Shown one piece after another: positions 45,152 to 55,061 of a stretch of DNA of 64,000 nucleotides. The position numbers and the translations under genes were made by a program. The notes under the pieces were generated by a model that saw only the letters and a list, made by a program, of their open reading frames with translations, ran no database searches and was not told where the DNA came from. Source of the stretch: Pedococcus aerophilus (GTDB taxonomy: Bacteria > Actinomycetota > Actinomycetes > Actinomycetales > Dermatophilaceae); assembly GCF_039532215.1 (NCBI RefSeq), contig NZ_BAAARN010000001.1:1099029-1163028 (forward strand), read 5' to 3'. Positions within the stretch are counted from its first letter, which is position 1, and each line of letters starts with the position of its first letter.

Positions 45152-45250
45152 CTGATCTCTTCTCCCTTGAGTGGTGCAGTGACCGGCGCCGAGGGGGCTC
45201 GGACCGGAAGGCGTTGTGGTGGTCGTGCTCTGGAGTTGTGGTGCGCGCCG

Positions 45251-46062
45251 TCAGCCGGCGATGTGCCTGCGGGCCTCGTCGAGGCGCCGCAGGACCGTGC
45301 CGTCGACGACCTCGTCGCCGACCTGCACGCGGATGCCACCGATGACCTGCTCGTCGCGGACGACCTGGAGCACGATGGTCTTGCCGTAGATGTTCTGCAG
45401 TGCCGCGGCAAGGCGCTCGCGCTGCTGCTCGGTGAGGTCGGTCGCCGCAGTGACGACGGCCGTGACCTGCTCGCGCCGCGTGGCCGCGAGCGCGAGGTAG
45501 CCCTCGAGCGTGCGGTCGAGCTTGCGCCCGCGGGGGGCCAGCACGGCCTGGCGTGCGAGCCGGACCGTCTCCTCGCTGGCCTTGCCCTCGAGGAGCTGCG
45601 AGACGACCGACGCCTTGGCCTGCGGGTCACCCTGACGGTTCGTCAGGCGGTCACGCAGGTCCGGGTTGCCGGCCACGATCCGCTCGAAGCGGAACAGCTC
45701 GTCCTCGACCCGGTCGATGGACCCGTTGGCCTCGGCACCGGCGAGCAGTGCCTCGATCCCGAGCCGCTCGACGGTGTCCGACAGGTCGCGCTCGGTCGCC
45801 CAGCGCTGGCCCACGAGGGCCTTCACCACGACGACGGTCTCCGGGGAGACCTTGCCCGAGAGAAGGCGCTCGGCGAGCTCCTGCTTCCCGGACGCCTCGC
45901 GCGACGGGTCCGCGAGGGCCCGGCGCAGCGTGGCGCTGCTGTCGATGAGCGCCGTGACGGCGAGGAGCTCCTCGGCGAGGGTCCGGCGGTCCGTCCCCGC
46001 GGAGAGCGCGGCCTCGAGGGCCGTGCTCCCGGCGATGGCGGAGGCGCGCGAAGAACCACGCA

Positions 46063-46063
<1 letters not shown>
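45251..46063 (-). CDS. atpH: ATP synthase delta subunit
   Basis: 270 residues, longer than the roughly 180 of Escherichia coli and in the usual range for actinobacteria. The OSCP/delta fold is recognised by SKQELAERLLSGKVSPETV-like sequence (ASGKQELAERLL) and the C-terminal YGKTIVLQVVRDEQVIGGIRVQVGDEVVDGTV. It links F1 to the peripheral stalk. Its ATG overlaps the atpF stop by 1 bp (TGATG). Confidence 0.97.
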
Positions 46064-46957
<894 letters not shown>

Positions 46958-47000
46958 TCAGGTGGTGCACGCGAGGCCTGTGGCCTCGACGGTCGAACGG

Positions 47001-47834
47001 CTAGTGGTGCTCGGACACCGCGTCCGAGATGTACAGCGCCGCAAGCAGGGTGAAGATGAACGCCTGCAGGAACTCGATGAGGAGCTCGAAGAACGTCATG
47101 CCGATCGAGAACCCGAAGGCGAGGACGCCCGAGAAGTTCAGGAAGAGGTTGCTGCCGTGCAGCAGGAGGTACTCGCCGCCGAGGATGAAGACCAGCAGCA
47201 TGAGGTGACCCGCCAGCATGTTGCCGAACAGTCGCAGCGCGAGCGTCAGCGGGCGGATGACGAAGTAGGTGAGGAACTCCAGGACGAACAGGATCGGCTT
47301 GAGCCAGCCGGGCAGGCCCGGGGGGATCAGGGACTTGAAGTACGGGAGGACGCCGTGCTTACGACGGATCGCGACCGTGTGGTAGACGACGTAGACGATC
47401 AGCGTGAGCACGATCGGGATGCCGACCCGGCTCATCGTCGGGAACTGCACGAACGGGATGATCCCGAAGAGGTTGTTCAGGAGGATCATCGTGAACAAGG
47501 TGAACAGCAGCGGCACGAACTGCATGAAGTCCTTGGTGCCGATGATGTCGCGGCCGATGGTGTTGCGCACGAAGTTGTACGCCCCCTCGGCCATGAACTG
47601 CGTCTTGCCGGGGACGACGGTCATCTTGCGCGACACCGAGACGAAGAACCAGCCCAGGATGCCCACCGAGATCAGCAGCACCAGCGCAGGACGGGTGAGC
47701 ACCCACGGGCCGGTTCCGTCGAACGGCACCACCGGCCACCAGAAGTCGGCGACGCCGGGGGTCTCGAACCCGCCTTCGCCTCCTGCGGCCACGAGGTTCG
47801 CGACCAGGTCCGCAGACACCATGTTTGGGCTCAC
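47001..47834 (-). CDS. atpB: ATP synthase a subunit
   Basis: 277 residues, about six membrane helices. The essential Arg lies in RPLTLALRLFGNMLAGH; NLFGIIPFVQFPTMSR and FELLIEFLQAFIFTLLAALYI are also conserved. GAGGAGAGGC precedes the GTG start. A 160-bp gap separates it from atpI; it holds a GGTAG/CTACC hairpin near 47943-47958 and TAGCGT, which could be a secondary promoter. Confidence 0.98.
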   Translation of the reverse strand: MSPNMVSADLVANLVAAGGEGGFETPGVADFWWPVVPFDGTGPWVLTRPALVLLISVGILGWFFVSVSRKMTVVPGKTQFMAEGAYNFVRNTIGRDIIGTKDFMQFVPLLFTLFTMILLNNLFGIIPFVQFPTMSRVGIPIVLTLIVYVVYHTVAIRRKHGVLPYFKSLIPPGLPGWLKPILFVLEFLTYFVIRPLTLALRLFGNMLAGHLMLLVFILGGEYLLLHGSNLFLNFSGVLAFGFSIGMTFFELLIEFLQAFIFTLLAALYISDAVSEHH

Positions 47835-47994
47835 TGCCTCTCCTCGAATGAACTGACGATCAACCCGAGCACCCCGAGGACTTCACGGTCGGTGCGGGAC
47901 AACCGGGACGAACGCATGCTCGACGCCGGCTCGGCGCAGAACGGTAGGTACGCTACCCGACTCCATGACCGGGGGGCGACGCGGGACCTTGCGG

Positions 47995-48489
47995 TCACTG
48001 GCCCTCTCCCGTCGTCGTGGTCCGGGGGGTCTGGTCCGCGGGCGACCCGGGGGTCGGGGCGCCCTCTGCGGGGGTGTCGTAGACGGGCACGCGGGCGTTG
48101 CGCCACGCGCGCATCTGGGCCACCTGCCAGGTGACGACGGCGACCAGCATCGCGATGCCGGCGGCACGGCTGTCGAGGCTGTCGACGCGGCGGGCGACGA
48201 CGAGGACCCCGAGCAGGACCAGCACCTGGGCGAAGTACACGCTCATGCCCACGGCCATGAACAGGACGGGGTTCTTGTCCTTGACGACCTTGTCCATGAC
48301 CAGCAGGCCCGAGGCGAAGAACACGACGGCGATGACGACGCCGACGACGGCGGACAGCCCCCCGTCCACACCGCGCACGAGTGCCAGCACGACCGAGGTC
48401 ACCAACCCCACGACGAGAGTGGGGACCAGGGATCCGCGCAAGGTCGCGCTGAACGGGTAGGAACCCGTCTGGGCGCTCTGCTGCGTCAT
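47995..48489 (-). CDS. atpI: ATP synthase protein I-like membrane protein
   Basis: 164 residues with four hydrophobic helices (LVPTLVVGLVTSVVLALV, LSAVVGVVIAVVFFASGLLVM, VLFMAVGMSVYFAQVLVLLG, AAGIAMLVAVVTWQVAQM) and a Pro/Thr-rich cytoplasmic tail. First gene of the atp operon as in mycobacteria (Rv1303 position). AtpI helps assemble the c-ring in other bacteria. Expression starts from the Crp-flanked promoter just upstream. Confidence 0.85.
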   Translation of the reverse strand: MTQQSAQTGSYPFSATLRGSLVPTLVVGLVTSVVLALVRGVDGGLSAVVGVVIAVVFFASGLLVMDKVVKDKNPVLFMAVGMSVYFAQVLVLLGVLVVARRVDSLDSRAAGIAMLVAVVTWQVAQMRAWRNARVPVYDTPAEGAPTPGSPADQTPRTTTTGEGQ

Positions 48490-48554
48490 CGATGGCCTGC
48501 CTGATCGTCGGGGCTGGACTGCCTGGCGAAAGGGTTGGTCACACCCGTCTGTGG

Positions 48555-48580
48555 GCGCTTGTGAAAGGTATCACAAGCGC
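48555..48580. promoter_or_regulatory. Perfect Crp/GlxR-type palindrome at the atp operon promoter
   Basis: TGTGA-N6-TCACA inside a longer exact inverted repeat: 10-bp arms (GCGCTTGTGA and TCACAAGCGC) around AAGGTA. It overlaps the -10 of the atpI promoter and lies 66 bp upstream of the atpI start and about 60 bp from the divergent acetyltransferase start. Binding over the -10 would predict repression by a cAMP-type regulator. Confidence 0.75.
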
Positions 48581-48593
48581 TTCCGGCCACCAA
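48565..48593 (-). promoter_or_regulatory. atp operon promoter
   Basis: On the minus strand TTGGTG (48588-48593), a 17-nt spacer and TACCTT (48565-48570) form a plausible vegetative promoter. The -10 falls exactly in the 6-nt spacer of the Crp-type palindrome. Confidence 0.55.
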
Positions 48594-48628
48594 AGCCGCC
48601 TCGTCCGGGACCGGGCCGGTGCCGCCGC

Positions 48629-48634
48629 TAGCCT
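48629..48634 (+). promoter_or_regulatory. Leaderless -10 element for the acetyltransferase gene
   Basis: TAGCCT six bases before the ATG at 48641. Confidence 0.5.
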
Positions 48635-48640
48635 GCCGGG

Positions 48641-49261
48641 ATGAGTGCCACCCTGCCCACCGGCGTCCCACTGGTCGGTCGCCACGTGCGCCTCGACCCC
48701 GTCCGCCCGGAGGACGCCGAGGGCCTGCACGTGGTCCACAGCGACCCGGTCGTCTACACGCAGGGCTACGTCATGGCGGCCCCTCCCCCGGACCTCGCGG
48801 CGACGCAGGCGTGGGTCGCGGCGGCGATCGCGGCACGCGGAGCCGGCCGCACGGCATACACGGTCCGGCTCACCGGGGTCGGCGGGCTGGGTGACGCGGG
48901 CACGGTCGTGGGCACCACGTCGCTGGGCGACGTCGACGTCGTCAACGAGCGCGCCCACATCGGCTGGACTCTCTACGGCTCGCGCTGGTGGGGCACCGCG
49001 GTGAACCCCGAGTGCAAGCTCCTGCTGCTCGGGCACGCCTTCGAGCTGGGGTTCGGGCGGGTCAAGATCCAGACCGACGCCGTGAACACCCGCTCGCAGG
49101 CCGCGATCGCCAGGCTCGGCGCCACCCGCGAGGGGGTGCTGCGCCGGCACACGAGGCGCGCCGACGGGACGTTCCGCGACACGGTGGTCTTCAGCATCCT
49201 CGCCGACGAGTGGCCGACGGTCCGCGAAGGGCTCGAGGCACGGCTGCTCCAGACCGGCTGA
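48641..49261 (+). CDS. GNAT family N-acetyltransferase (RimJ/RimL-like)
   Basis: 206 residues. HIGWTLYGSRWWGTAVNPECKLLLLGHAFE carries the acetyl-CoA-binding turn and KIQTDAVNTRSQAAIARLGATREGVLRRH is the conserved RimJ/RimL C-terminal region. It interrupts the conserved wecA-atpI neighbourhood and runs against it. The leaderless start fixes the ATG. Substrate unknown. Confidence 0.87.
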   Translation: MSATLPTGVPLVGRHVRLDPVRPEDAEGLHVVHSDPVVYTQGYVMAAPPPDLAATQAWVAAAIAARGAGRTAYTVRLTGVGGLGDAGTVVGTTSLGDVDVVNERAHIGWTLYGSRWWGTAVNPECKLLLLGHAFELGFGRVKIQTDAVNTRSQAAIARLGATREGVLRRHTRRADGTFRDTVVFSILADEWPTVREGLEARLLQTG

Positions 49262-49293
49262 CACCATCGCCGCAGCCGGGGTGGGAGGTGCGG

Positions 49294-50409
49294 CTACAGG
49301 ACGCGCCGGGCCCGCCCGCCCGCGGGCGCCCACTGCGGCAGCCACACGGTGAGGACGCCGACGAGGAGCACCGCCCCGAGGACACCCCCGGCCGCGACCC
49401 ACGGCTCGAGGAAGATGAAGCTCACGGCACCCAGGGCCGCGACCGCCGCCCACAGCCACAGCAGCAGCACCGCCCGACGGTGCCCGTGGCCGATCTGCAG
49501 CATCCGGTGGTGCAGGTGCTGCTTGTCCGGGCTCCAGGGCCGCTCCCCCCTCGCCGTGCGGCGCACCACGGCGAGCAGGATGTCGACCAGGGGCAGCAGG
49601 ATGATCGCGCCGGGGACGACGAGCGGCAGCAGCGTCGCGGCGACGGGGTTCGTGCTCACCTGCGAGGGGGTGACGTTGCCCGTGGTGGAGATCGTCGCCG
49701 CGGCCAGCAGCAGGCCGAGGAGCAGCGCCCCCGAGTCCCCCATGAACAACCGGGCCGGGTGGTAGTTGTGCGGCAGGAAGCCCAGGCAGCAGCCGATCAG
49801 GGCGGCGGAGATGAACGTCGCCGAGGAGAACACGTTCGGCGGGTCGAAGGTGCGCGAGATGCCGTAGCTGTAGATGAAGAACGCCGAGGCGGCGATGACG
49901 ACGACCCCCGCCGCGAGTCCGTCGAGCCCGTCGATGAAGTTCACGGCGTTGGTGAACACGACGACGGCGAACACCGTGAGCCCCACCATGAAGGGCTCGG
50001 GCAGCACCGTCACCCCGCCGATCGGCAGCTGGAACAACATCACCCCGCTGAACGCCATGATCCCGGCGGCGATCATCTGCCCACCCAGCTTGGTCAGCCA
50101 GTCGAGCTCACGCACGTCGTCGATCGCCCCGAGCAGGCAGACGATCCCAGCGCCGAGCAGCGTCCCCTTGAGCTCGGGACCGAGGGCGAAGACCTGACCG
50201 AGGTAGGGCAGCTGGCTGGCCGCGAGCATCGAGGCCGCGAACCCCAGGAAGATCGCCACCCCGCCCAGGCGCGGGATCGGCGTCGAGTGGACGTCACGGT
50301 CGCGCACCGGGGTGAAGGCCCCGGTGCGCACGGCGATGGCACGCATGAGCGGCGTCGCGGCATACGTGATCACCGCGGCGACCATCAGGACGAGGAGGTA
50401 CTCGCGCAC
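49294..50409 (-). CDS. wecA: Undecaprenyl-phosphate GlcNAc-1-phosphate transferase (WecA/Rfe type)
   Basis: 371 residues with about eleven membrane helices. MraY/WecA superfamily catalytic motifs: GAIDDVREL, NAVNFIDGLDGLAAG, FMGDSGALLLG and HLHHRMLQ. It transfers a sugar-1-phosphate to the lipid carrier decaprenyl/undecaprenyl phosphate, starting arabinogalactan, teichoic or other wall glycans. Same position as mycobacterial rfe (wecA). The GTG follows AGAGG; glyA ends 27 bp upstream. Confidence 0.92.
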   Translation of the reverse strand: MREYLLVLMVAAVITYAATPLMRAIAVRTGAFTPVRDRDVHSTPIPRLGGVAIFLGFAASMLAASQLPYLGQVFALGPELKGTLLGAGIVCLLGAIDDVRELDWLTKLGGQMIAAGIMAFSGVMLFQLPIGGVTVLPEPFMVGLTVFAVVVFTNAVNFIDGLDGLAAGVVVIAASAFFIYSYGISRTFDPPNVFSSATFISAALIGCCLGFLPHNYHPARLFMGDSGALLLGLLLAAATISTTGNVTPSQVSTNPVAATLLPLVVPGAIILLPLVDILLAVVRRTARGERPWSPDKQHLHHRMLQIGHGHRRAVLLLWLWAAVAALGAVSFIFLEPWVAAGGVLGAVLLVGVLTVWLPQWAPAGGRARRVL

Positions 50410-50436
50410 TCAGGCGCCTCTCGGGTGGGTCGGGAC

Positions 50437-51720
50437 TCAGCCTCGAGGGTATGCCGGGAACCTGGTCACGAGGTCCGTCACGCCCGCGCGGACCTCCTTG
50501 GAGACCGCGTGCTCGGGGTCGGCGTCGCCCTCGATGACGGCCTTGGCGATGAGGTCGGCGACGGTGCGCATCTCGTCGGTACCCATGCCCTGGGTGGTGA
50601 CGCACGGGGTGCCGACACGGATGCCGCTGGCGATGTTGGGCTTCTGCGGGTCGAACGGGATGGCGTTCTTGTTGAGGACGATGCCGGCACCGTCGGCCCG
50701 GGCTTCGGCGTCGGCACCGGTCACGCCCACACCCTGGAGGTCGTGCAGCGACAGGTGGGTGTCGGTGCCGCCGGTGGTCGGACGGATCCCCTTCTCCCCC
50801 AAGGACGTCGCGAGGACCTTGGCGTTCTCGATGACCTGCTTGGCGTAGGTCTGGTACTCCGGCGTCGCGCACTCCTTGAAGTTCACGGCCTTGGCCGCGA
50901 TGGTGTGCATCTGCGGGCCACCCTGCATCATCGGGAAGACGGCCTTGTCGAGCTTGGCCTGGTGCTCGGCCTTGCAGACGAGCGCACCGGAGCGCGGGCC
51001 GCGCAGGACCTTGTGGGTCGTGAAGGTGACGACGTCGGCGTGGGGCACCGGGCTCGGGATCGCCTTGCCGGCGACGAGTCCGATGAAGTGCGCGGCGTCG
51101 ACCCAGAAGATGGCGCCGATCTCGTCGGCCAGCTTCCGGAAGAACTCGAAGTCGATGAGACGCGGGATCGCCGAACCGCCGGCAAGGATCACCTTGGGTC
51201 GGTGCTCCTTGGCGAGGCGCTCGACCTCGGCGTAGTCGATGTCCTCGGTCTCGCGGTCGACGCCGTAGTGCACGGCGTTGAACCACTTGCCGGAGAAGGA
51301 GACCTTGGTGCCGTGGGTGAGGTGGCCACCCATGGGCAGCGCCATCGCGAGGATGGTGTCGCCGGGCGACATGAACGCGCCGTAGACCGCCTGGTTGGCA
51401 CTCGCGCCGGAGTGCGGCTGGACGTTCGCGTGGTCGGCACCGAACAGCGTCTTGCACCGCTCGATGGCCAGCGTCTCGGCCTTGTCGACCTCGGAGCACC
51501 CGCCGTAGTAGCGCCGCCCGGGGTAGCCCTCGGCGTACTTGTTGGACAACGTGGAGCCGAGCGCGGTCAGCACCTCGGGGCTCGACATGTTCTCCGACGC
51601 GATGAGCTGCAGTCCGCCGCGGATGCGGTCGAGCTCGGAGACGAGGACCCCTGCGATCTCCGGGTCGAAGGACTCCAGGGCACCGAAGTCGGAGCCGTAG
51701 AAGGTGTCGCTCTGGGTCAT
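50437..51720 (-). CDS. glyA: Serine hydroxymethyltransferase
   Basis: 427 residues. PLP Lys in FTTHKVLRGPRSG; other family blocks are LQLIASENMSSPEVL, NKYAEGYPGRRYYGGC, QPHSGASANQAVY and GGTDTHLSLHDL. It converts serine and tetrahydrofolate to glycine and methylene-THF. The ATG overlaps the tsaC stop by 4 bp (ATGA), so it is translationally coupled to tRNA modification, an uncommon pairing inserted in the mycobacterial-type gene order. Confidence 0.98.
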   Translation of the reverse strand: MTQSDTFYGSDFGALESFDPEIAGVLVSELDRIRGGLQLIASENMSSPEVLTALGSTLSNKYAEGYPGRRYYGGCSEVDKAETLAIERCKTLFGADHANVQPHSGASANQAVYGAFMSPGDTILAMALPMGGHLTHGTKVSFSGKWFNAVHYGVDRETEDIDYAEVERLAKEHRPKVILAGGSAIPRLIDFEFFRKLADEIGAIFWVDAAHFIGLVAGKAIPSPVPHADVVTFTTHKVLRGPRSGALVCKAEHQAKLDKAVFPMMQGGPQMHTIAAKAVNFKECATPEYQTYAKQVIENAKVLATSLGEKGIRPTTGGTDTHLSLHDLQGVGVTGADAEARADGAGIVLNKNAIPFDPQKPNIASGIRVGTPCVTTQGMGTDEMRTVADLIAKAVIEGDADPEHAVSKEVRAGVTDLVTRFPAYPRG

Positions 51721-52577
51721 CGGGTCTCTCCTGGGTGGTCGGCGGAGGTGCGCTCGGCGGTCGGATCCGCGGGCAACTCTAGGGCCTGCGTCGGCTCCGT
51801 CCCCGGGGTGTCCGGCGTCGGTGCGAGCGCGTCGACGCGCAGCGGCTGGGGCTCGTCGTCGGACTCCGCGGGCTCGGCAGGCTCGGGCTCGGGCTCGGGC
51901 TCGGCAGGCTCGGCGGACTCGGGCTCGGCAGGCTCGGCAGGCTCGGCGGGGTGCAGGACGGCGTCGATCTGCTGCTGCGTGACCGCCCCTGCGCGCAGGA
52001 CCTCGGGCTCCGAACCCGTGCAGTCGATGATGGTCGACACCTCGCTGCTCGTCGTCGGCCCCGCGTCGAGGTACACGGCGACCGAGGCCCCGAGCTGGGC
52101 CGCGGCGTCGGTGATGGTGGTGGCCGGCGGCTGACCCGTCAGGTTGGCGCTGGTCACCGCCATCGGCCCCACCTCGCTGAGCAGCGCGAGGGCGGTGTCG
52201 TCCTGCGGCATGCGCACCGCGACGGTCCCGTTGGTGTCTCCGAGGTCCCACATGAGCGAGGACTGTGCCTTGAACACCAGGGTCAGCGGTCCGGGCCAGA
52301 ACTCACGGATGAGGTCGCGCGCCCACGCCGGGATGTCGGTGGCCAGGCCGTCGACGGTGCGGACGCTCGGCACGAGGACGGGGGGCGGCATCTCGCGCCC
52401 GCGGCCCTTGGCCGCGAGGACGGAGGCGACGGCCTCGGCGGAGAAGGCGTCGGCGCCGATGCCGTAGACGGTGTCCGTCGGCAGGACCACGACGCCGCCG
52501 TCGCGGACGACCTCAACGGCGGCAGCGATCCCCTCGGCGCGCCCGGACTCGGTGGTGCAGTCGTACACAGGGCTCAT
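51717..52577 (-). CDS. tsaC: L-threonylcarbamoyladenylate synthase with acidic PE-rich tail
   Basis: 286 residues. The Sua5/YciO/YrdC core (about residues 10-208) has VVVLPTDTVYGIGADAF, WPGPLTLVFKA, VAVRMPQDD and AVTSANLTGQPPATT. It makes threonylcarbamoyl-AMP for the t6A37 modification of ANN-decoding tRNAs. The last 78 residues are a low-complexity Ala-Glu-Pro tail not needed in the family. The ATG at 52577 lies seven bases after TACGCT (leaderless), and an earlier GTG is not needed. glyA follows with a 4-bp overlap. Confidence 0.93.
   Translation of the reverse strand: MSPVYDCTTESGRAEGIAAAVEVVRDGGVVVLPTDTVYGIGADAFSAEAVASVLAAKGRGREMPPPVLVPSVRTVDGLATDIPAWARDLIREFWPGPLTLVFKAQSSLMWDLGDTNGTVAVRMPQDDTALALLSEVGPMAVTSANLTGQPPATTITDAAAQLGASVAVYLDAGPTTSSEVSTIIDCTGSEPEVLRAGAVTQQQIDAVLHPAEPAEPAEPESAEPAEPEPEPEPAEPAESDDEPQPLRVDALAPTPDTPGTEPTQALELPADPTAERTSADHPGETR
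51870..51949 (-). repeat. Degenerate 6/9-bp repeats encoding the Ala-Glu-Pro tail of TsaC
   Basis: Repeats of GAGCCC and GAGCCTGCC on the minus strand encode alternating EP and AEP units. Such slippage-prone DNA suggests the tail length varies between strains. Confidence 0.7.
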
Positions 52578-52584
52578 GCCCGCC

Positions 52585-52590
52585 AGCGTA
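52585..52590 (-). promoter_or_regulatory. Leaderless -10 element for tsaC-glyA
   Basis: TACGCT on the minus strand, seven bases before the tsaC ATG. Confidence 0.55.
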
Positions 52591-52623
52591 GTTGTGCTCA
52601 CCCCATCCGGACGCGCCGGTCGA

Positions 52624-52947
52624 TCAGCGGACGATCTTGAAGTTGATCATCCTCGTCTCGAGGGCCCCCATGAGGCGCAGCCACACCGGCAGCAGCATCT
52701 CGGTGCCACGGGCGGTGCTGAGGTCGCCGAGGTCGATGACATCGGTGTGGCCGAAGCTCTCGAGCAGCTCGGCCACCACGGCCTTGGCGTCCTGGTGGTC
52801 ACCGGAGACGAACACCGAGGTCGACTCGCCGAGGCCGGCGGGACGCACCATGAGCTCGGCGGTGAGGGTGTTGAGCGACTTCACGACCCTGGCCTGCGGG
52901 AACTCGCGCTGGATCTGCTCCAGCGACGAGCTGACCTCCGGCAGGTC
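52624..52947 (-). pseudogene. 3' remnant of an F420-dependent NADP oxidoreductase-like gene
   Basis: About 108 codons, open to a stop at 52624, encode the C-terminal part only of an NADP/F420 oxidoreductase-like protein: LEQIQREFPQARVVKSLNT, SVFVSGDHQDAKAVVAELL, and the ending RGTEMLLPVWLRLMGALE. The N-terminal nucleotide-binding Rossmann half (GxGxxG) is missing; the reading frame instead runs into the 3' end of prmC, where sequence similarity to the family stops. No start codon with a ribosome site exists before the conserved part. A 5' deletion joined to prmC is the simplest explanation. A short expressed protein from an internal GTG cannot be excluded. Confidence 0.7.
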
Positions 52948-52949
52948 GA

Positions 52950-53831
52950 TCAGGCGCGGACGGCCACCGTCGCGCGGGGGCGCCCGGTCAGGTCGACCTC
53001 GTCGTGCACGTCGGTCCATCGACCGCTGCGGCGCAGTCCCGCGGGCAGCGACTCGCCCTGGCTGTCGGCGTGCTCCATCACGAGCACGCCACCTGGCTTG
53101 AGCAGCACCGCAGCACGAGCGGCGACGGCCAGCGGGATGGCGAGGCCGTCCTCGCTGCCGCCGTACAACGCGAGCTCCGGGTCGTGGTCGCGGACCTCGG
53201 GGTCGAGCGGCACCATGCCGACCGGGATGTACGGCGGGTTCGACACGACGACGTCCACCGTCCCGTCCAGCCCGGGGAACGCCGAGGTCGCGTCGCCGTG
53301 CACGAGGGTCACCGGCAGCCCGCAGTCGGCGACGTTGCGCGCCGCCCAGGCGTGCGCGTCCTCCCCCAGCTCCACGGCGTACACGGTCGCGGTCGGGACC
53401 TCGTCGGCGACGGCCAGCGCGATGGCACCCGAGCCGGTGCACAGGTCGACCACCACCGGGGTGCCCTCGACCGCGCGGGCGGCGTCGATGGCGAACCCGG
53501 CCACCACCTCGGTCTCCGGCCTCGGCGTGAACACCCCCGGACCGACCGACAGCTCGAGGTTGCGGAACGCCGCGCGGCCGGTGAGGTGCTGGAGCGGCAC
53601 CCGGTCGGCGCGGTGCTCCACGAGACGGGCGTATGCCGCCGGGTCGGGGCCCGCGGCGCCGAGCACCATCGCGGTGCGCAGCTCCCCCACCGGGCGTCGC
53701 ATGACGTGGGCGGCCAGGGCGAGGGCGTCGGTCTCCGGGGAGGGGACGCCGGCCTCGGTGAGCCGTGAGGCTGCGGCACGCACCGCCGTCCGGAGGTCGG
53801 GCGAGCCGGCGCCGGGAGCGCCGGCGGTCAC
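52950..53831 (-). CDS. prmC: Release factor glutamine methyltransferase
   Basis: 293 residues. N-terminal helical domain, then the SAM fold: [27 protein letters not shown]-type catalytic motif [12 protein letters not shown], and [14 protein letters not shown]. It methylates the GGQ glutamine of release factors. The GTG start overlaps the prfA stop by 4 bp, so substrate and modifier are coupled. The last codons abut the oxidoreductase remnant; the C terminus ([11 protein letters not shown]) looks complete. Confidence 0.95.
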   Translation of the reverse strand: MTAGAPGAGSPDLRTAVRAAASRLTEAGVPSPETDALALAAHVMRRPVGELRTAMVLGAAGPDPAAYARLVEHRADRVPLQHLTGRAAFRNLELSVGPGVFTPRPETEVVAGFAIDAARAVEGTPVVVDLCTGSGAIALAVADEVPTATVYAVELGEDAHAWAARNVADCGLPVTLVHGDATSAFPGLDGTVDVVVSNPPYIPVGMVPLDPEVRDHDPELALYGGSEDGLAIPLAVAARAAVLLKPGGVLVMEHADSQGESLPAGLRRSGRWTDVHDEVDLTGRPRATVAVRA

Positions 53832-54922
53832 GACCCCGAGCCCGAGGACGCCTCGGCGACGGCTGCCATGCGGGCCGCCTCGTCGGCGTCGACCGCCGAC
53901 TGGACGACGGCGTCGAGCTCGCCGTCGAGGACGGTGTCGAGGTTGTAGGACTTGAAGCCCGTGCGGTGGTCCGAGAGGCGGTTCTCGGGGTAGTTGTAGG
54001 TGCGGATCCGCTCGCTGCGGTCGACGGTGCGGATCTGGCTGCGGCGCGCGGCGCTCGCCTCGGCGTCGGCGGCGTCCTGGGCCAGCTGGTGCAGCCGGGC
54101 ACGCAGCACGCGCATGGCCGACTCCTTGTTCTGGAGCTGGCTCTTCTCGTTCTGGCAGGAGACGACGGTGCCGGTCGGCAGGTGCGTGATCCGGACGGCC
54201 GAGTCGGTCGTGTTGACCGACTGACCGCCGGGGCCAGAGCTGCGGTAGACGTCGATCTTCAGGTCGTTCTCGTGGATGACGACCTCGACCTCCTCGGCCT
54301 CGGGCATCACGAGCACGCCGGCGGCTGAGGTGTGGATCCGCCCCTGGCTCTCGGTCACCGGCACCCGCTGGACGCGGTGCACACCGCCCTCGTACTTGAG
54401 GCGGGCCCACGGGGCCTCGCCGGGCTGCGGCGTGCCCTTGGCCTTGACGGCCATCCGGACGTCCTTGTAGCCGCCGAGGTCGGACTCGGTCGCGTCGATC
54501 AGCTCGGTCTTCCAGCCGCGCAGCTCGGCGTACCGCAGGTACATCCGGAGCAGGTCGCCGGCGAACAGGGCCGACTCCTCGCCACCCTCCCCCGCCTTGA
54601 CCTCGAGGATCACGTCCCGGTCGTCGTCGGGGTCGCGCGGCACGAGAAGTCGGCGCAGCTTGTCCTCGGCCGCCTCCAGGGTGGCCTCGAGCGAGGGCAC
54701 CTCGGCAGCGAACTCTGCGTCCTCCTTGGCCATCTCGCGCGCGGCGGCGAGGTCGTCGGTGGCCGCGTGCCACGCGTGGTAGGCCGCGACGGTCGGTCCC
54801 AGCGCGGCATACCTCTTGTTGAGGCGGCGGACGAGGTCCTGGTCACCGAAGACCGCCGGGTCGGCCAGCTGCTGCTCGAGGTCGGCGTGCTCGGAGACGA
54901 GGGCGGCGGCGGACTCCAACAT
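53828..54922 (-). CDS. prfA: Peptide chain release factor 1
   Basis: 364 residues. Recognises UAA/UAG. The catalytic GGQ is in [37 protein letters not shown] and [20 protein letters not shown] are conserved RF1 blocks. ATG 54922 follows AGGAG with an 8-nt gap. A GTG-rich upstream extension was not taken. Confidence 0.97.
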   Translation of the reverse strand: MLESAAALVSEHADLEQQLADPAVFGDQDLVRRLNKRYAALGPTVAAYHAWHAATDDLAAAREMAKEDAEFAAEVPSLEATLEAAEDKLRRLLVPRDPDDDRDVILEVKAGEGGEESALFAGDLLRMYLRYAELRGWKTELIDATESDLGGYKDVRMAVKAKGTPQPGEAPWARLKYEGGVHRVQRVPVTESQGRIHTSAAGVLVMPEAEEVEVVIHENDLKIDVYRSSGPGGQSVNTTDSAVRITHLPTGTVVSCQNEKSQLQNKESAMRVLRARLHQLAQDAADAEASAARRSQIRTVDRSERIRTYNYPENRLSDHRTGFKSYNLDTVLDGELDAVVQSAVDADEAARMAAVAEASSGSGS

Positions 54923-55014
54923 GAGGGCTCCTGAGGTGGTGCGTGGGGACTTCGTGGGGGTGCCCTGCCACGGGCGTCGGGCGTCGGGCGTTCGGCACGG
55001 TGGCAGGTAAAGCA

Positions 55015-55053
55015 ATGCGCCGGCCCTGACCACGAGGGTCAGGACCGGCGCAT
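55015..55053 (-). terminator. Rho-independent terminator after rpmE
   Basis: 17-bp arms with one mismatch and a 5-nt loop, 9 bp after the rpmE stop. On the minus strand it is followed by TTGCTTT, a modest T-rich run. Confidence 0.7.
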
Positions 55054-55061
55054 CGGGAAAG

